Assembly (NCBI RefSeq): GCF_000264455.2 | Contig: NC_017966.1 | Coordinates: forward strand, 62,001 to 126,000 | Direction: 5' to 3' | Length of the DNA stretch: 64,000 nt | DNA from: Tistrella mobilis KA081020-065 | Lineage (GTDB): Bacteria > Pseudomonadota > Alphaproteobacteria > Tistrellales > Tistrellaceae | Shown: piece after piece, positions 15,956-23,498 of the stretch | How positions within the stretch are numbered: the stretch's first letter is position 1 | Layout of the letters: each line of letters begins with the position of its first letter | Made by a program: the position numbers and the translations under genes | The notes under the pieces: model-generated | Told to the model about the DNA's origin: nothing | Database searches by the model: none | The model's input: the letters and a program-made list of their open reading frames with translations, nothing else

Positions 15956-16005
15956 GGTCGCACCTCCGCGACCATCTTGCACACCTGTCACCCATGTCAG
16001 CGGGC

Positions 16006-16031
16006 TGAACTGTTACCTATCTAAGCGGTCT
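16006..16031. repeat. Terminal inverted repeat of IS481 remnant B
   Basis: TGAACTGTTACCTATCTAAG continues into CGGTCT and pairs with 13106-13131 (21 of 26 identical). The stop codon of the intact GNAT gene lies only 24 bases beyond its outer edge. Confidence 0.7.
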
Positions 16032-16054
16032 GGACCGACCGGTCTGGCCCCCCC

Positions 16055-16513
16055 TCACAACCACCTCTCCATCACCACCCGCGGCACCGCGTTATACCCC
16101 ACCTTTTCATAAAACGCCTTCACCGCCGTATTCGTCTCGCGGATCATCAGCAGTACCTTGCGCACGCCGTGGCGGCGCAGCCAGTCTTCGCCGGCGGTGA
16201 CGATGTCGGTGCCGAGGCCCTGCTGGCGGCAGGTCGGGTCGACGGCGACGTAATAGAGCCAGCCGCGGTGGCCGTCATGGCCGGCCATGACCGAGGCGAC
16301 CGGCCGGCCGTCCAGCCGCCCGACCAGCACCTCGGAATGCGAACGGCCGCGGGCGAAGGCGATGTCGTCCAGCGGGTCGTTATAGGGCATCACCAGATTG
16401 CAGGCCTGCCACAGCGCCACCAGCGCCGGCAGTTCGGCATCGTGGACGGGGCCCACCGTCAGGCGGGGCCGGTCGGGCCGGTCGTCGGGATCGGTGGCAT
16501 CGGTGCTGTCCAT
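16055..16513 (-). CDS. GNAT-family N-acetyltransferase (YpeA-like)
   Basis: A 152-residue cytosolic acetyltransferase. The GNAT fold is complete: the strand/helix start LTVGPVHDAELPALVALWQAC, the acetyl-CoA loop with the R/QxxGxG/A pattern in CRQQGLGTD, and the C-terminal FYEKVGY motif. ATG 16513 is chosen because AAAGGA stands nine bases upstream; the open frame extends further to 16720 but without a ribosome-binding site. It is the parent of the truncated copy at 12243-12596. The start region contains an unusual Asp/Pro/Arg-rich tract (DSTDATDPDDRPDRPR). The substrate is unknown; YpeA-like proteins have no firmly assigned role. Confidence 0.88.
   Translation of the reverse strand: MDSTDATDPDDRPDRPRLTVGPVHDAELPALVALWQACNLVMPYNDPLDDIAFARGRSHSEVLVGRLDGRPVASVMAGHDGHRGWLYYVAVDPTCRQQGLGTDIVTAGEDWLRRHGVRKVLLMIRETNTAVKAFYEKVGYNAVPRVVMERWL
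16066..16375. repeat. 310-bp direct repeat, copy 2
   Basis: Lies inside the intact GNAT gene and matches 12287-12596. The match ends at CAGCGG (16370-16375), exactly where copy 1 joins IS481 remnant A. Confidence 0.9.
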
Positions 16514-16823
16514 CGGCGTGGTCCTTTCGTTGCGGGGCGGCGTGCGGGCCATGCGGTTTCGTGGCCGCAGATCAGCAGAGATCCATGACCACAGAATGAC
16601 AAAACCGCAGCGCCAGGGGCCAGCCTGTGGAGCAGCCGCTTGACTCGTCGGTAACCAGCTATTACGGATGGAAAACCCATGAGTTTTTCTTTCGGCCAAT
16701 CCGGTTTCCGTATGCGTCACCCCCTATGCCGGGTGGCGTGACGTCCGGGGCCGGGTCGGAGGGAAAGCCGGGGCAAGCCCGGCGGCGGAATCAGACCGGG
16801 CGGAACCGAACGGGAGGAAGCCC

Positions 16824-16871
16824 ATGTCGATGGATGTCGCGGGCCCCGCCATCAGGGCGGTGCCGGCATGA
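16824..16871 (+). CDS. 15-codon leader ORF overlapping the TRAP small-permease start
   Basis: ATG 16824 follows GGGAGGAAG, a near-perfect ribosome-binding site, and encodes MSMDVAGPAIRAVPA. Its TGA overlaps the permease ATG (ATGA at 16868). The permease has no ribosome-binding site as good as this, so translation may be coupled. It could instead be a remnant. In 16514-16823 I see no gene. Confidence 0.35.
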   Translation: MSMDVAGPAIRAVPA

Positions 16872-17398
16872 CGGGCGAGGTGCGGGCACCGGCCGGGGGC
16901 CTGCTCCGCCTGGCCGATCTGCTGAACACGGTCGTCGCCCGGATCGTGGTCTGGCTGGTGCCGGTGATGGTGGTGGTGACCATCATGGATGTGGCGCTGC
17001 GCCTGTTCGCCGGGCGGGCCACGCTCTGGGCCTTCGATGCCACGGTGCAGTTCTACGCCGCCCATTTCCTGCTGCTCGGCGGTTTCACCCTGCTGCGCGG
17101 CGGCCATGTCGGGGTCGATATCCTGCGCGAGCAGGCGGGGCCGCGCACCGGGCTGGTGATGGATGTGGCGTCCTGGATCGCCTTCTTCTTCCCCTTCGCC
17201 ATCGTGATGGTGCTGTGGAGCTGGGATTTCATGATCGCCTCGTGGGCGATCCATGAAACCTCGCCCGGGGTTGCGGCGCTGCCGGTCTATCCGATCAAGA
17301 CCCTGTTCTTCGCCGGCAATCTGCTGCTGCTGATCCAGGGCGTGGCGGAATTTCTGCGGGTGCTCGCCGGCGGTTTCAGCCGGCTGAAGGGGGCGTGA
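16868..17398 (+). CDS. TRAP transporter small permease (DctQ family)
   Basis: A 176-residue membrane protein with four hydrophobic segments, the DctQ plan. The motif GRATLWAFDATVQFYAAHFLLLGGFTLL corresponds to the second and third helices, and RGGHVGVDIL is the typical loop. With the large permease and the periplasmic binding protein it forms an Na+-driven tripartite importer for organic acids. The large-permease gene starts five bases downstream. The order here is small permease, large permease, binding protein. Confidence 0.92.
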   Translation: MTGEVRAPAGGLLRLADLLNTVVARIVVWLVPVMVVVTIMDVALRLFAGRATLWAFDATVQFYAAHFLLLGGFTLLRGGHVGVDILREQAGPRTGLVMDVASWIAFFFPFAIVMVLWSWDFMIASWAIHETSPGVAALPVYPIKTLFFAGNLLLLIQGVAEFLRVLAGGFSRLKGA

Positions 17399-17402
17399 CG
17401 CC

Positions 17403-18728
17403 ATGCATCTCTCCCCCGAACTCTTCACCATCCTGATGTTCGCCGGCCTGCTGGTCGGGCTGCTGCTCGGCCATCCGCTCGCCTTCGTGCTGGGCGGGCT
17501 GTCGGTGATCTTCGCCATGCTCGGCCCCGGTATTCCCGCCTTCGGCATCGTGATCAACCGGGTCTGGGGCCTGGCCGACAATTACGTCATGGTCGCGATC
17601 CCGATCTTCGTGTTCATGGCCCGGCTGCTCAGCGACAGCGGCATCACCGACCGGCTGTTCCACACGTTGCGTCTGCTGTTCGGGCCGGTGCCGGGCGGGC
17701 TGAACTTCGCGGTGATCATCATCTCGGTGCTGCTGGCCGCCGCCACCGGCATGGTCGGCGCGTCGCTGGCCGTGATGGGCGTGCTGGCCCTGCCGGCGAT
17801 GATCTCTTACGGCTATCGCAAGGAAACCAGCACCGGCGCCATCGCCGCCGGCGGCAGCCTGGGCATTCTGATCCCGCCCAGCATCATGCTGGTGGTGATG
17901 GGCGGCTATGCCCAGCTGTCGGTCGGCAAGCTGTTCGCGGCGGCGCTGGTGCCGGGCCTGCTGCTGGCGGTGTGCTATGCGCTCTATACCGGCATCCTGT
18001 GCTGGATGAAGCCGCAATACGGGCCCCCGGTCACGGCCGAGGAACGCGCGCAGACCTCTACCGGCGCGCTGCTGCTGATGCTGCTGAAAGAGGTGGCGCC
18101 CACCCTGGCGCTGATCCTGGGCGTGCTCGGCTCCATCTTCACCGGCATCGCGACCGTCACCGAGGCGGCCTCGATCGGTGCGGCCATCGCCTTCCTGATC
18201 ATCCTGGCCTATCGCCGGTTTTCATGGGCGATGCTGCGCACCGCGGTGATCGAAACCGGCATCACCACCGCCATGGTCATGTTCGTGGCGATCGGCGCCA
18301 CCGCCTTCACCGGGATCTTCGTCGCCGGCGGCGGCATGGGGGTGGTGCAGTCCTTCTTCACCGGGCTGGAGATCGGCCGCTGGGGCACCTTCGCCCTGCT
18401 GATGTTCGCGGTGTTCATCGCCGGCATGTTCCTCGACTGGCTCGGCGTGATCATGATCTGCTTCCCGATCTTCCTGCCGATCGCCGCCGCCCTCGGTTTC
18501 GACAAGCTGTGGTTCGTGATGATGATCGCGGTCTGCCTGCAGACCTCGTTCCTGACACCCCCGGTCGGCTATGCCCTGTTCTACCTGAAGGGCGTGGCGC
18601 CGAAGGGGGTCACCACTATGCACATCTATCGCGGCGTCGTGCCCTTCGTGCTCATCATCCTGGGCGTGATCGGGCTGTGCGCGCTGTTCCCCGGCATCGT
18701 CACCTGGCTGCCCACCCGTGTGGGCTGA
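17403..18728 (+). CDS. TRAP transporter large permease (DctM family)
   Basis: This 441-residue protein has about twelve hydrophobic helices with the DctM features: GGSLGILIPPSIMLVVMG in the first half, its counterpart LQTSFLTPPVGYALFYLKG in the second, and IFTGIATVTEAASIGA with the conserved TEA. It is the translocation channel of the TRAP importer. It sits between the small permease and the binding protein. Downstream genes for an acyl-CoA ligase and an enoyl-CoA hydratase suggest that the substrate is a carboxylic acid that is then activated with CoA. Confidence 0.95.
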   Translation: MHLSPELFTILMFAGLLVGLLLGHPLAFVLGGLSVIFAMLGPGIPAFGIVINRVWGLADNYVMVAIPIFVFMARLLSDSGITDRLFHTLRLLFGPVPGGLNFAVIIISVLLAAATGMVGASLAVMGVLALPAMISYGYRKETSTGAIAAGGSLGILIPPSIMLVVMGGYAQLSVGKLFAAALVPGLLLAVCYALYTGILCWMKPQYGPPVTAEERAQTSTGALLLMLLKEVAPTLALILGVLGSIFTGIATVTEAASIGAAIAFLIILAYRRFSWAMLRTAVIETGITTAMVMFVAIGATAFTGIFVAGGGMGVVQSFFTGLEIGRWGTFALLMFAVFIAGMFLDWLGVIMICFPIFLPIAAALGFDKLWFVMMIAVCLQTSFLTPPVGYALFYLKGVAPKGVTTMHIYRGVVPFVLIILGVIGLCALFPGIVTWLPTRVG

Positions 18729-18800
18729 TACCGGCCAGGCCGAAGAAACATCCCAACGACCAGACACGTCCGCATGAACGGACGGCGCGGAGGAAACATC

Positions 18801-19931
18801 ATGCCCAGTATCACCATATCCGGGATGGCCAGGGTCGCCGGCCTCTCAGCCGGTCTGGCACTCTCAGCCGGTCTGGCACTCGCAACCGGTACCGCCCTTG
18901 CGGCCGACGCCACCATGCGCATGACAACCACCTGGACCAGCGGCATCAACCTGATGGAGGGCGACAAGAAATTCGTCGAGATCGCCAATGCGATCACCGG
19001 CGATGCGCTCAAGATCGAGTTCTTCGAAGGCGGCACGCTGGTCCCGCCGACCCAGGTCTTCGATGCGGTGCAGAGCAATACCGTCCAGGCCTCGGCCGAC
19101 TGGCCGGGCTATTGGGCGGGCAAGAATTCGGCCTTCGGTCTGCTCGGCAGCTACCCCATGCTGTTCACCGCCGCCGACTATATCCTCTGGACCAAGCAGT
19201 GGGGCGGGTTCGAGGCCTTCCAGGAAGCCTATGGCCAGTTCGGCATGGTCTATCTGCCCTATGCCGTGGTCTCGATGGAATCGGGTCTGCGCGGCCGCAA
19301 CCCGATCCCGACGATCGCCGATATGGAAGGCAAGCGCATCCGCATGTCCGGCCGCGCCCAGGGCGAGATCCTGAAGCGGCTGGGCGCCGCCCAGACCCAG
19401 ATCGCCGGCGGCGAGGTCTATCAGGCGCTGGAGCGCGGCGTGGTCGATGCCGCCGAATTCTCCGGCCCCGGCGTCGACTGGGGCATGGGGCTGCAGGAGG
19501 TCTCCAAATACTGGATGCCCCCGGGCTGGCATCAGCCGGGCTCGATGAGCGGGGTGATGATCAACAAGAAATTCTGGGACGGGCTGCCCGAAGAGGTTCA
19601 GACCAAGCTGAAGATCGCCGCCGACGCCACCCTGTCCTGGTCGATCGCCTATTACGAGCATGACGCGGTCGAGGCGGTGCGCAAGTTCAAGGAGGCCGGG
19701 ACCGAAGTCGTGCAGCTGCCGGCCGAGGACGTGGCGAAGCTGCAGGAGATCTCCAACCAGGCTCTGGTCGACGAGGCCTGCGCCAACCCGCTCTTTGCGA
19801 AGATCGCCGCCTCGCAGGTCGAATACATGGCAGACTATGCCGAATGGCGCGGCATGGCCGGGGATTTCGCCATGGGGCGCAATCTCTCCAAACTGCCTGA
19901 TGTCGCGAAGCTGAAATCCTGCGCCGGCTGA
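18801..19931 (+). CDS. TRAP transporter periplasmic substrate-binding protein (DctP family)
   Basis: From ATG 18801, preceded by GGAGGAAA, the protein has 376 residues with a signal peptide ending near GTALAAD. DctP-family features include the region FEGGTLVPPTQVFDAVQ, the conserved arginine segment MEGKRIRMSGRAQGEILKRLG, and EVYQALERGVVDAAEFSGPG. The binding arginine suggests a carboxylate ligand. An in-frame ATG at 18774 lacks a ribosome-binding site. The hydrophobic core of the signal peptide contains an exact 18-bp tandem duplication (18843-18878) encoding repeated LSAGLA. Ligand unknown. Confidence 0.93.
   Translation: MPSITISGMARVAGLSAGLALSAGLALATGTALAADATMRMTTTWTSGINLMEGDKKFVEIANAITGDALKIEFFEGGTLVPPTQVFDAVQSNTVQASADWPGYWAGKNSAFGLLGSYPMLFTAADYILWTKQWGGFEAFQEAYGQFGMVYLPYAVVSMESGLRGRNPIPTIADMEGKRIRMSGRAQGEILKRLGAAQTQIAGGEVYQALERGVVDAAEFSGPGVDWGMGLQEVSKYWMPPGWHQPGSMSGVMINKKFWDGLPEEVQTKLKIAADATLSWSIAYYEHDAVEAVRKFKEAGTEVVQLPAEDVAKLQEISNQALVDEACANPLFAKIAASQVEYMADYAEWRGMAGDFAMGRNLSKLPDVAKLKSCAG
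18843..18878 (+). repeat. 18-bp tandem duplication inside a signal peptide
   Basis: CTCTCAGCCGGTCTGGCA occurs twice in a row without a mismatch, encoding a repeated Leu-Ser-Ala-Gly-Leu-Ala unit. It lengthens the hydrophobic core of the TRAP binding protein's signal peptide by six residues. Confidence 0.9.
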
Positions 19932-19953
19932 CATCGCCTCCGGAGGCTGCCCG

Positions 19954-21537
19954 ATGACCACCGACACGCCGTCCTCTCCCATCCTTCCGGAGGTGACCGC
20001 CGCGGGCGGCCTCACCATCGACCTGCTGTTCGCGCGCCAGGCCCGCGCCACCCCCCAGGCACCGGCCCTGGCCGATGCCGGGGGCGAGGTCGCCTTCACC
20101 TATGGCGCGCTCTTCGCCCGGGTGTCGCGGCTCGCCGCCTGGCTGACCGGCCCGGCCGGGCTGAGGCCGGGCGACCGTTTCGCGGTACTGGCCGAAAACC
20201 GCACCGAATATGTCGAACTTCTGCTCGCGGCCGCGATGAGCGGCACCATCCTGGCCGCGATCAACTGGCGGCTGGCACCGCCCGAGGTCGCCCATTGCCT
20301 GCGCCTGGTCGAACCCGGGCTGATCGTGGCGAGCCCCCGCCATGCCGGGCTGCTGGATGCGGCAGCTGTCGGCGATGTGCCGCATCTGCTCTTCGGCCCG
20401 GATTTCGAGGCGATCGCCACCACCGGCCCGGTGCCGGATCTGCCCGCGGTGACCGGGCCCGAAAGCGGGCTGGTCATTCTCTACACCAGCGGCACCACCG
20501 GCCTGCCCAAGGGCGCGCTGATCAGCCACCGGGCCGAGATCGCCCGGACGCAGGTGATGGCGATCGACCATGCCATTCCGCCCGGGCGCGGTTTCGTCGC
20601 CTGGGCGCCGCTCTTCCACATGGTTTCGGCCGATCAGGTGCTGGGCACGCTGATCCGTGGTGGCAAGGTGACGGTGGTCGACGGCTACGACCCCGAGGCC
20701 ATCATCCGGGTCGTAGCGCGCGAAAAGATCGGCTGGCTGGTGCTGATGCCGGGCATGATCGAGGATTTCCTGGCCCATCTGGCGGAAGCCGGGCCGATCG
20801 AGCCCGATGTGATGGTGATGGGCTGCATGGCCGATCTGGTGCCGCTGGCCCAGATCCAGGCGGTGACCCGGGCCTTGAACGCGCCCTATCTCAACAGCTT
20901 CGGGTCGACCGAGACCGGCGCCGCCCCCGCCTCTGCCGCGGTGATCGGCGTGGGGGAGCTGCCCGCCGGCCTGTCCAAGCGCCAGAGTTCCGGCTGTGCG
21001 GTGCGCCTGGTCGACTGGGACGATACGGAAGTGCCCGACGGCATGCCGGGCGAGGCGACGATCCGCTCGCCCTCGCTGTTCTCGGGCTATTGGAACAATC
21101 CGGAGGCCACTGCCGAAGACTTTCGCGGCGGTTGGTTCCATATGGGCGACATGTTCGTCCGCAATCCGGATGGCAGCCTGGATTTCGTCGACCGGCGCAA
21201 ATACCTGATCAAATCGGGTGGTGAGAACGTCTATCCCGCCGAGATCGAACGGCTGATCCTGGCGGGCGCCGACATCCGCGAGGCGGTGGTGGTGCGTGCG
21301 CCCGATGCGCGCTGGGGCGAAGTGCCGGTGGCGGTGGTCGCAGCCGCACCCCACGTAACGCGCGAAGACGTGCTCGGCCGCTTGCATGGCCGGCTCGCGC
21401 GGTACAAGCTGCCCAAGGCGGTGGTGTTCCTGGATTACGACGCCTTTCCCCGCTCGACCACCGGCAAGATCAAGCGTCACGACGTCGAAACCCTGCTCGA
21501 CAGTCGGGGCCAGCTCAAGGGAGATCCCGCCCCATGA
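19954..21537 (+). CDS. Acyl-CoA synthetase / AMP-forming carboxylate-CoA ligase
   Basis: A 527-residue adenylate-forming enzyme: P-loop LYTSGTTGLPKGALISH, A5 motif NSFGSTETG, and the C-terminal GGENVYPAEIERLI hinge region with catalytic lysine in STTGKIKR. It activates a carboxylic acid with ATP and CoA. It lies 22 bases after a TRAP binding protein and overlaps the next gene (ATGA), so an uptake-activation-hydration unit is likely. The substrate (medium-chain, alicyclic or aromatic acid) cannot be told from motifs alone. Confidence 0.93.
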   Translation: MTTDTPSSPILPEVTAAGGLTIDLLFARQARATPQAPALADAGGEVAFTYGALFARVSRLAAWLTGPAGLRPGDRFAVLAENRTEYVELLLAAAMSGTILAAINWRLAPPEVAHCLRLVEPGLIVASPRHAGLLDAAAVGDVPHLLFGPDFEAIATTGPVPDLPAVTGPESGLVILYTSGTTGLPKGALISHRAEIARTQVMAIDHAIPPGRGFVAWAPLFHMVSADQVLGTLIRGGKVTVVDGYDPEAIIRVVAREKIGWLVLMPGMIEDFLAHLAEAGPIEPDVMVMGCMADLVPLAQIQAVTRALNAPYLNSFGSTETGAAPASAAVIGVGELPAGLSKRQSSGCAVRLVDWDDTEVPDGMPGEATIRSPSLFSGYWNNPEATAEDFRGGWFHMGDMFVRNPDGSLDFVDRRKYLIKSGGENVYPAEIERLILAGADIREAVVVRAPDARWGEVPVAVVAAAPHVTREDVLGRLHGRLARYKLPKAVVFLDYDAFPRSTTGKIKRHDVETLLDSRGQLKGDPAP

Positions 21538-22376
21538 CCACCGCATCCGGATCCGCAGCTGACGTCTCAACCAATGGTTATGTCCACGGCTTCGCCGAAG
21601 GCGCCGTGCTGCTGGAGCGCCGCGGCCCGGTTGCCTGGGTGCGGATGAACATGGCCGAGAAGCGCAACGCCATGTCGGAAGCGCTGGTGCAGGGCCTTGC
21701 CCGCGCCGTCGATGCGGTGGAGGCCGACCCGGCCTTCCGGGTGATGGTCATCACCGGCTCGGGGCCTGCCTTCTCAGCCGGCGGCGACCTCGCCCTGTTT
21801 CAGCGGCTGGTCGGCAGCGGCACGCTCGATACCTTCGACACATATCTTGAGCGCGGCCGGGCGATGTTCACCCGGATCGAACAGTTCCGCCGCCCGGTGA
21901 TCGCCGCGGTCAACGGCGTCACCGTCGCGGGCGGGCTGGAGCTGATGCTGACCGCCGATCTGGTCTATGCGGCGGAAAGCGCCCGGATCGGCGACGGCCA
22001 TGTGAAGTTCGGCGTGATGCCCGGCGGCGGCTCCACTGCCCGGCTGTCGCGGCGGCTGCCCTTCAATGTGGCGAGCGAGCTGCTGCTGACCGGCCGTCTC
22101 GCCGACCCCCGCGAGCTTGCCGCCCATGGCCTGGTCAATGCCGTGCTGGCCGACGACGCGCTGGAGACCCATGTCCAGCAGGTGGCCGAAACCATCGCCC
22201 GCCACAGTTCCGACGGTATCGCCCGGATCAAGGCCCTGCATGCCCGCGCCCGTGACCGCAGCCTGGACGACGCGCTCGCGACCGAGGTCCGCGCCCTGCT
22301 GGATTATGCCCGCGGCCCGGATCTGCTCGAAGGGCTGACCGCCTTCGTCGAGAAGCGGGCACCGCGGTTCAGGTGA
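21534..22376 (+). CDS. Enoyl-CoA hydratase/isomerase family protein
   Basis: This 280-residue crotonase-fold protein has the oxyanion-hole segment GPAFSAGGDLALF and the second conserved region AAVNGVTVAGGLELMLTADLVYA, with LLLTGRLADPRELAAHGLVNAV following. Its start overlaps the ligase stop, indicating translational coupling. It probably acts on the CoA thioester made by the upstream ligase, as hydratase, isomerase or hydrolase. One catalytic Glu expected in many true hydratases is not obvious, since the segment reads HVKFGVMPGGGS, so another crotonase reaction is possible. First about 20 residues are poorly conserved. Confidence 0.88.
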   Translation: MTTASGSAADVSTNGYVHGFAEGAVLLERRGPVAWVRMNMAEKRNAMSEALVQGLARAVDAVEADPAFRVMVITGSGPAFSAGGDLALFQRLVGSGTLDTFDTYLERGRAMFTRIEQFRRPVIAAVNGVTVAGGLELMLTADLVYAAESARIGDGHVKFGVMPGGGSTARLSRRLPFNVASELLLTGRLADPRELAAHGLVNAVLADDALETHVQQVAETIARHSSDGIARIKALHARARDRSLDDALATEVRALLDYARGPDLLEGLTAFVEKRAPRFR

Positions 22377-22395
22377 GCCGCCGCGCTCTCTGCTA

Positions 22396-22433
22396 CCCCT
22401 ACGCCCGATGATGCCCCCTACGCCCGATGATGC
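22396..22433 (-). repeat. 19-bp tandem duplication at the 3' end of the AraC gene
   Basis: CCCCTACGCCCGATGATGC is repeated exactly twice. Read on the minus strand it contains the last four codons (His-His-Arg-Ala) and the TAG stop of the AraC regulator, so the stop codon and its context are duplicated just past the gene. Confidence 0.9.
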
Positions 22434-23298
22434 TTCGGGGGCAGGCCGTAGGTCTTCTTGAACGCGGCGGTGAAGCTGGTCGGGCTGGTATAGCCGGCGA
22501 TCCAGGCCGCCTGGGCGATCGGCACGCCGTCGCGTTCAAGGGCCGCCCGGGCGGCCTCCAGCCGCTTCAGGCGGATGAATTCATAGACCGTCATTCCCAG
22601 ATGTTCCTTGAAATGGCGCTGGATCGACGAGGTGCTGAGGCCCATTTCGCGGGCGATGCCCTCGACGGTCAGCGGCCGGCCCAGATTCTCAAGAATATGG
22701 TCGTGGATGCGGGCGATCTGCCGGCGGCTCATCTCCACCGGTTTCGGCGTATCGTCGCCGGTGGCGTCCAGCATCTGCAGGCAGGCTTCGCACATCAATT
22801 GCAGGGCGTGCGACTTGCGATAAAGCGTGCGCAATTCGCCCTGCATCGGCACCGGCGGTTCCAGAATGCGTTCGGCAAGCTGGATCAGCGCCGGCCGGGC
22901 TCGAAGCTGAACCGGTTCAGATGGCCGGCGAAGAAGCGGCGCAGCGCCGGCATGCCGTTTTCGGGGCAGCTGCGCATCAGATCCTGCATCCAGGGCAGGG
23001 GCGCTGAGACCATCACCTTGCGCATCGCCACATCGCTGTCGTTCACGAAGCGGACCAGGCAGGGCCGGGCGACGTTGAGCAGGAAGACCTGCGGCACCGA
23101 GATGTCGGAATCGCCGGCATCCAGGCGGAAATGCTCGCCATCCATCACGAAATGCTGCGCGCCCTGCAACAGCACGATGACCATGAATTTCGGCCAGACC
23201 TGATGCAGCTCCTCGTCGGGCGTGCAGGTCGCAAGGCCGGTCATCGTGCCGACGAACAGGTCATGTGGAATGCCCAGGGCGGGCGCAGTTTCCTGCAT
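22418..23298 (-). pseudogene. AraC-family regulator (PchR-like) split by a one-base frameshift
   Basis: Two adjacent frames make one gene. The first (23298-22885) encodes a cupin-like sensor part ending SFEPGRR; the second carries ALIQLAERILEPP, then the regulator's two helix-turn-helix units (PLTVEGIAREMGLSTSSIQRHFKEHLG and AQAAWIAGYTSPTSFTAAFKKTYG). The second frame is open through the junction, so adding one C in the GGCCGG run near 22893 would restore a continuous protein of about 293 residues. It adjoins a TonB receptor gene and is divergent from it, like PchR-type siderophore-sensing activators. Either it is a fresh inactivating mutation or an assembly error. The DNA-binding part could be made separately from ATG 22852. 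Confidence 0.8.
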
Positions 23299-23428
23299 GT
23301 GAACACCTTGATCACGCTTGGGTCGGGTCAGGTGTCCTCACGACGCTGCCATCGTGCCTGCGCAGGTCTTTGCCGCTTTTGAAGAGGTCATGTCGCACGA
23401 CAGCGCCGACACCCTAGCCCTAAACATC

Positions 23429-23447
23429 GGAAAGTCAATGGACTTCC
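23429..23447. promoter_or_regulatory. Inverted repeat upstream of the TonB receptor, possible AraC operator
   Basis: GGAAAGTC-AATG-GACTTCC is a near-perfect inverted repeat 52 bases before the receptor start, in the spacer between the AraC gene and the receptor. It could be the activator's site. I see no convincing Fur box in this spacer (23299-23498). Confidence 0.35.
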
Positions 23448-23498
23448 ACCGCCCTGGCAGGGGGCGGAGGGGTGTTCGCGTATGTCGGAGAAAAACAT

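Larger units (their letters stand above)
15840..16031 (-). mobile_element. IS481-family remnant B: left end and 5' part
   Basis: On the minus strand, the terminal repeat (16031-16006) is followed by the untranslated leader and the start of a transposase gene at 15955. Homology to a transposase fades near 15840, and the rest of the element is gone. Its orientation is opposite to that of remnant A, so the two do not form an ordinary composite transposon. Confidence 0.7.

Noticed and set aside
15756-16112. 118-codon plus-strand frame across the IS481 remnant B
   Set aside because: It runs antisense through the transposase start, the terminal repeat and the GNAT stop region; no ribosome-binding site and no domain.
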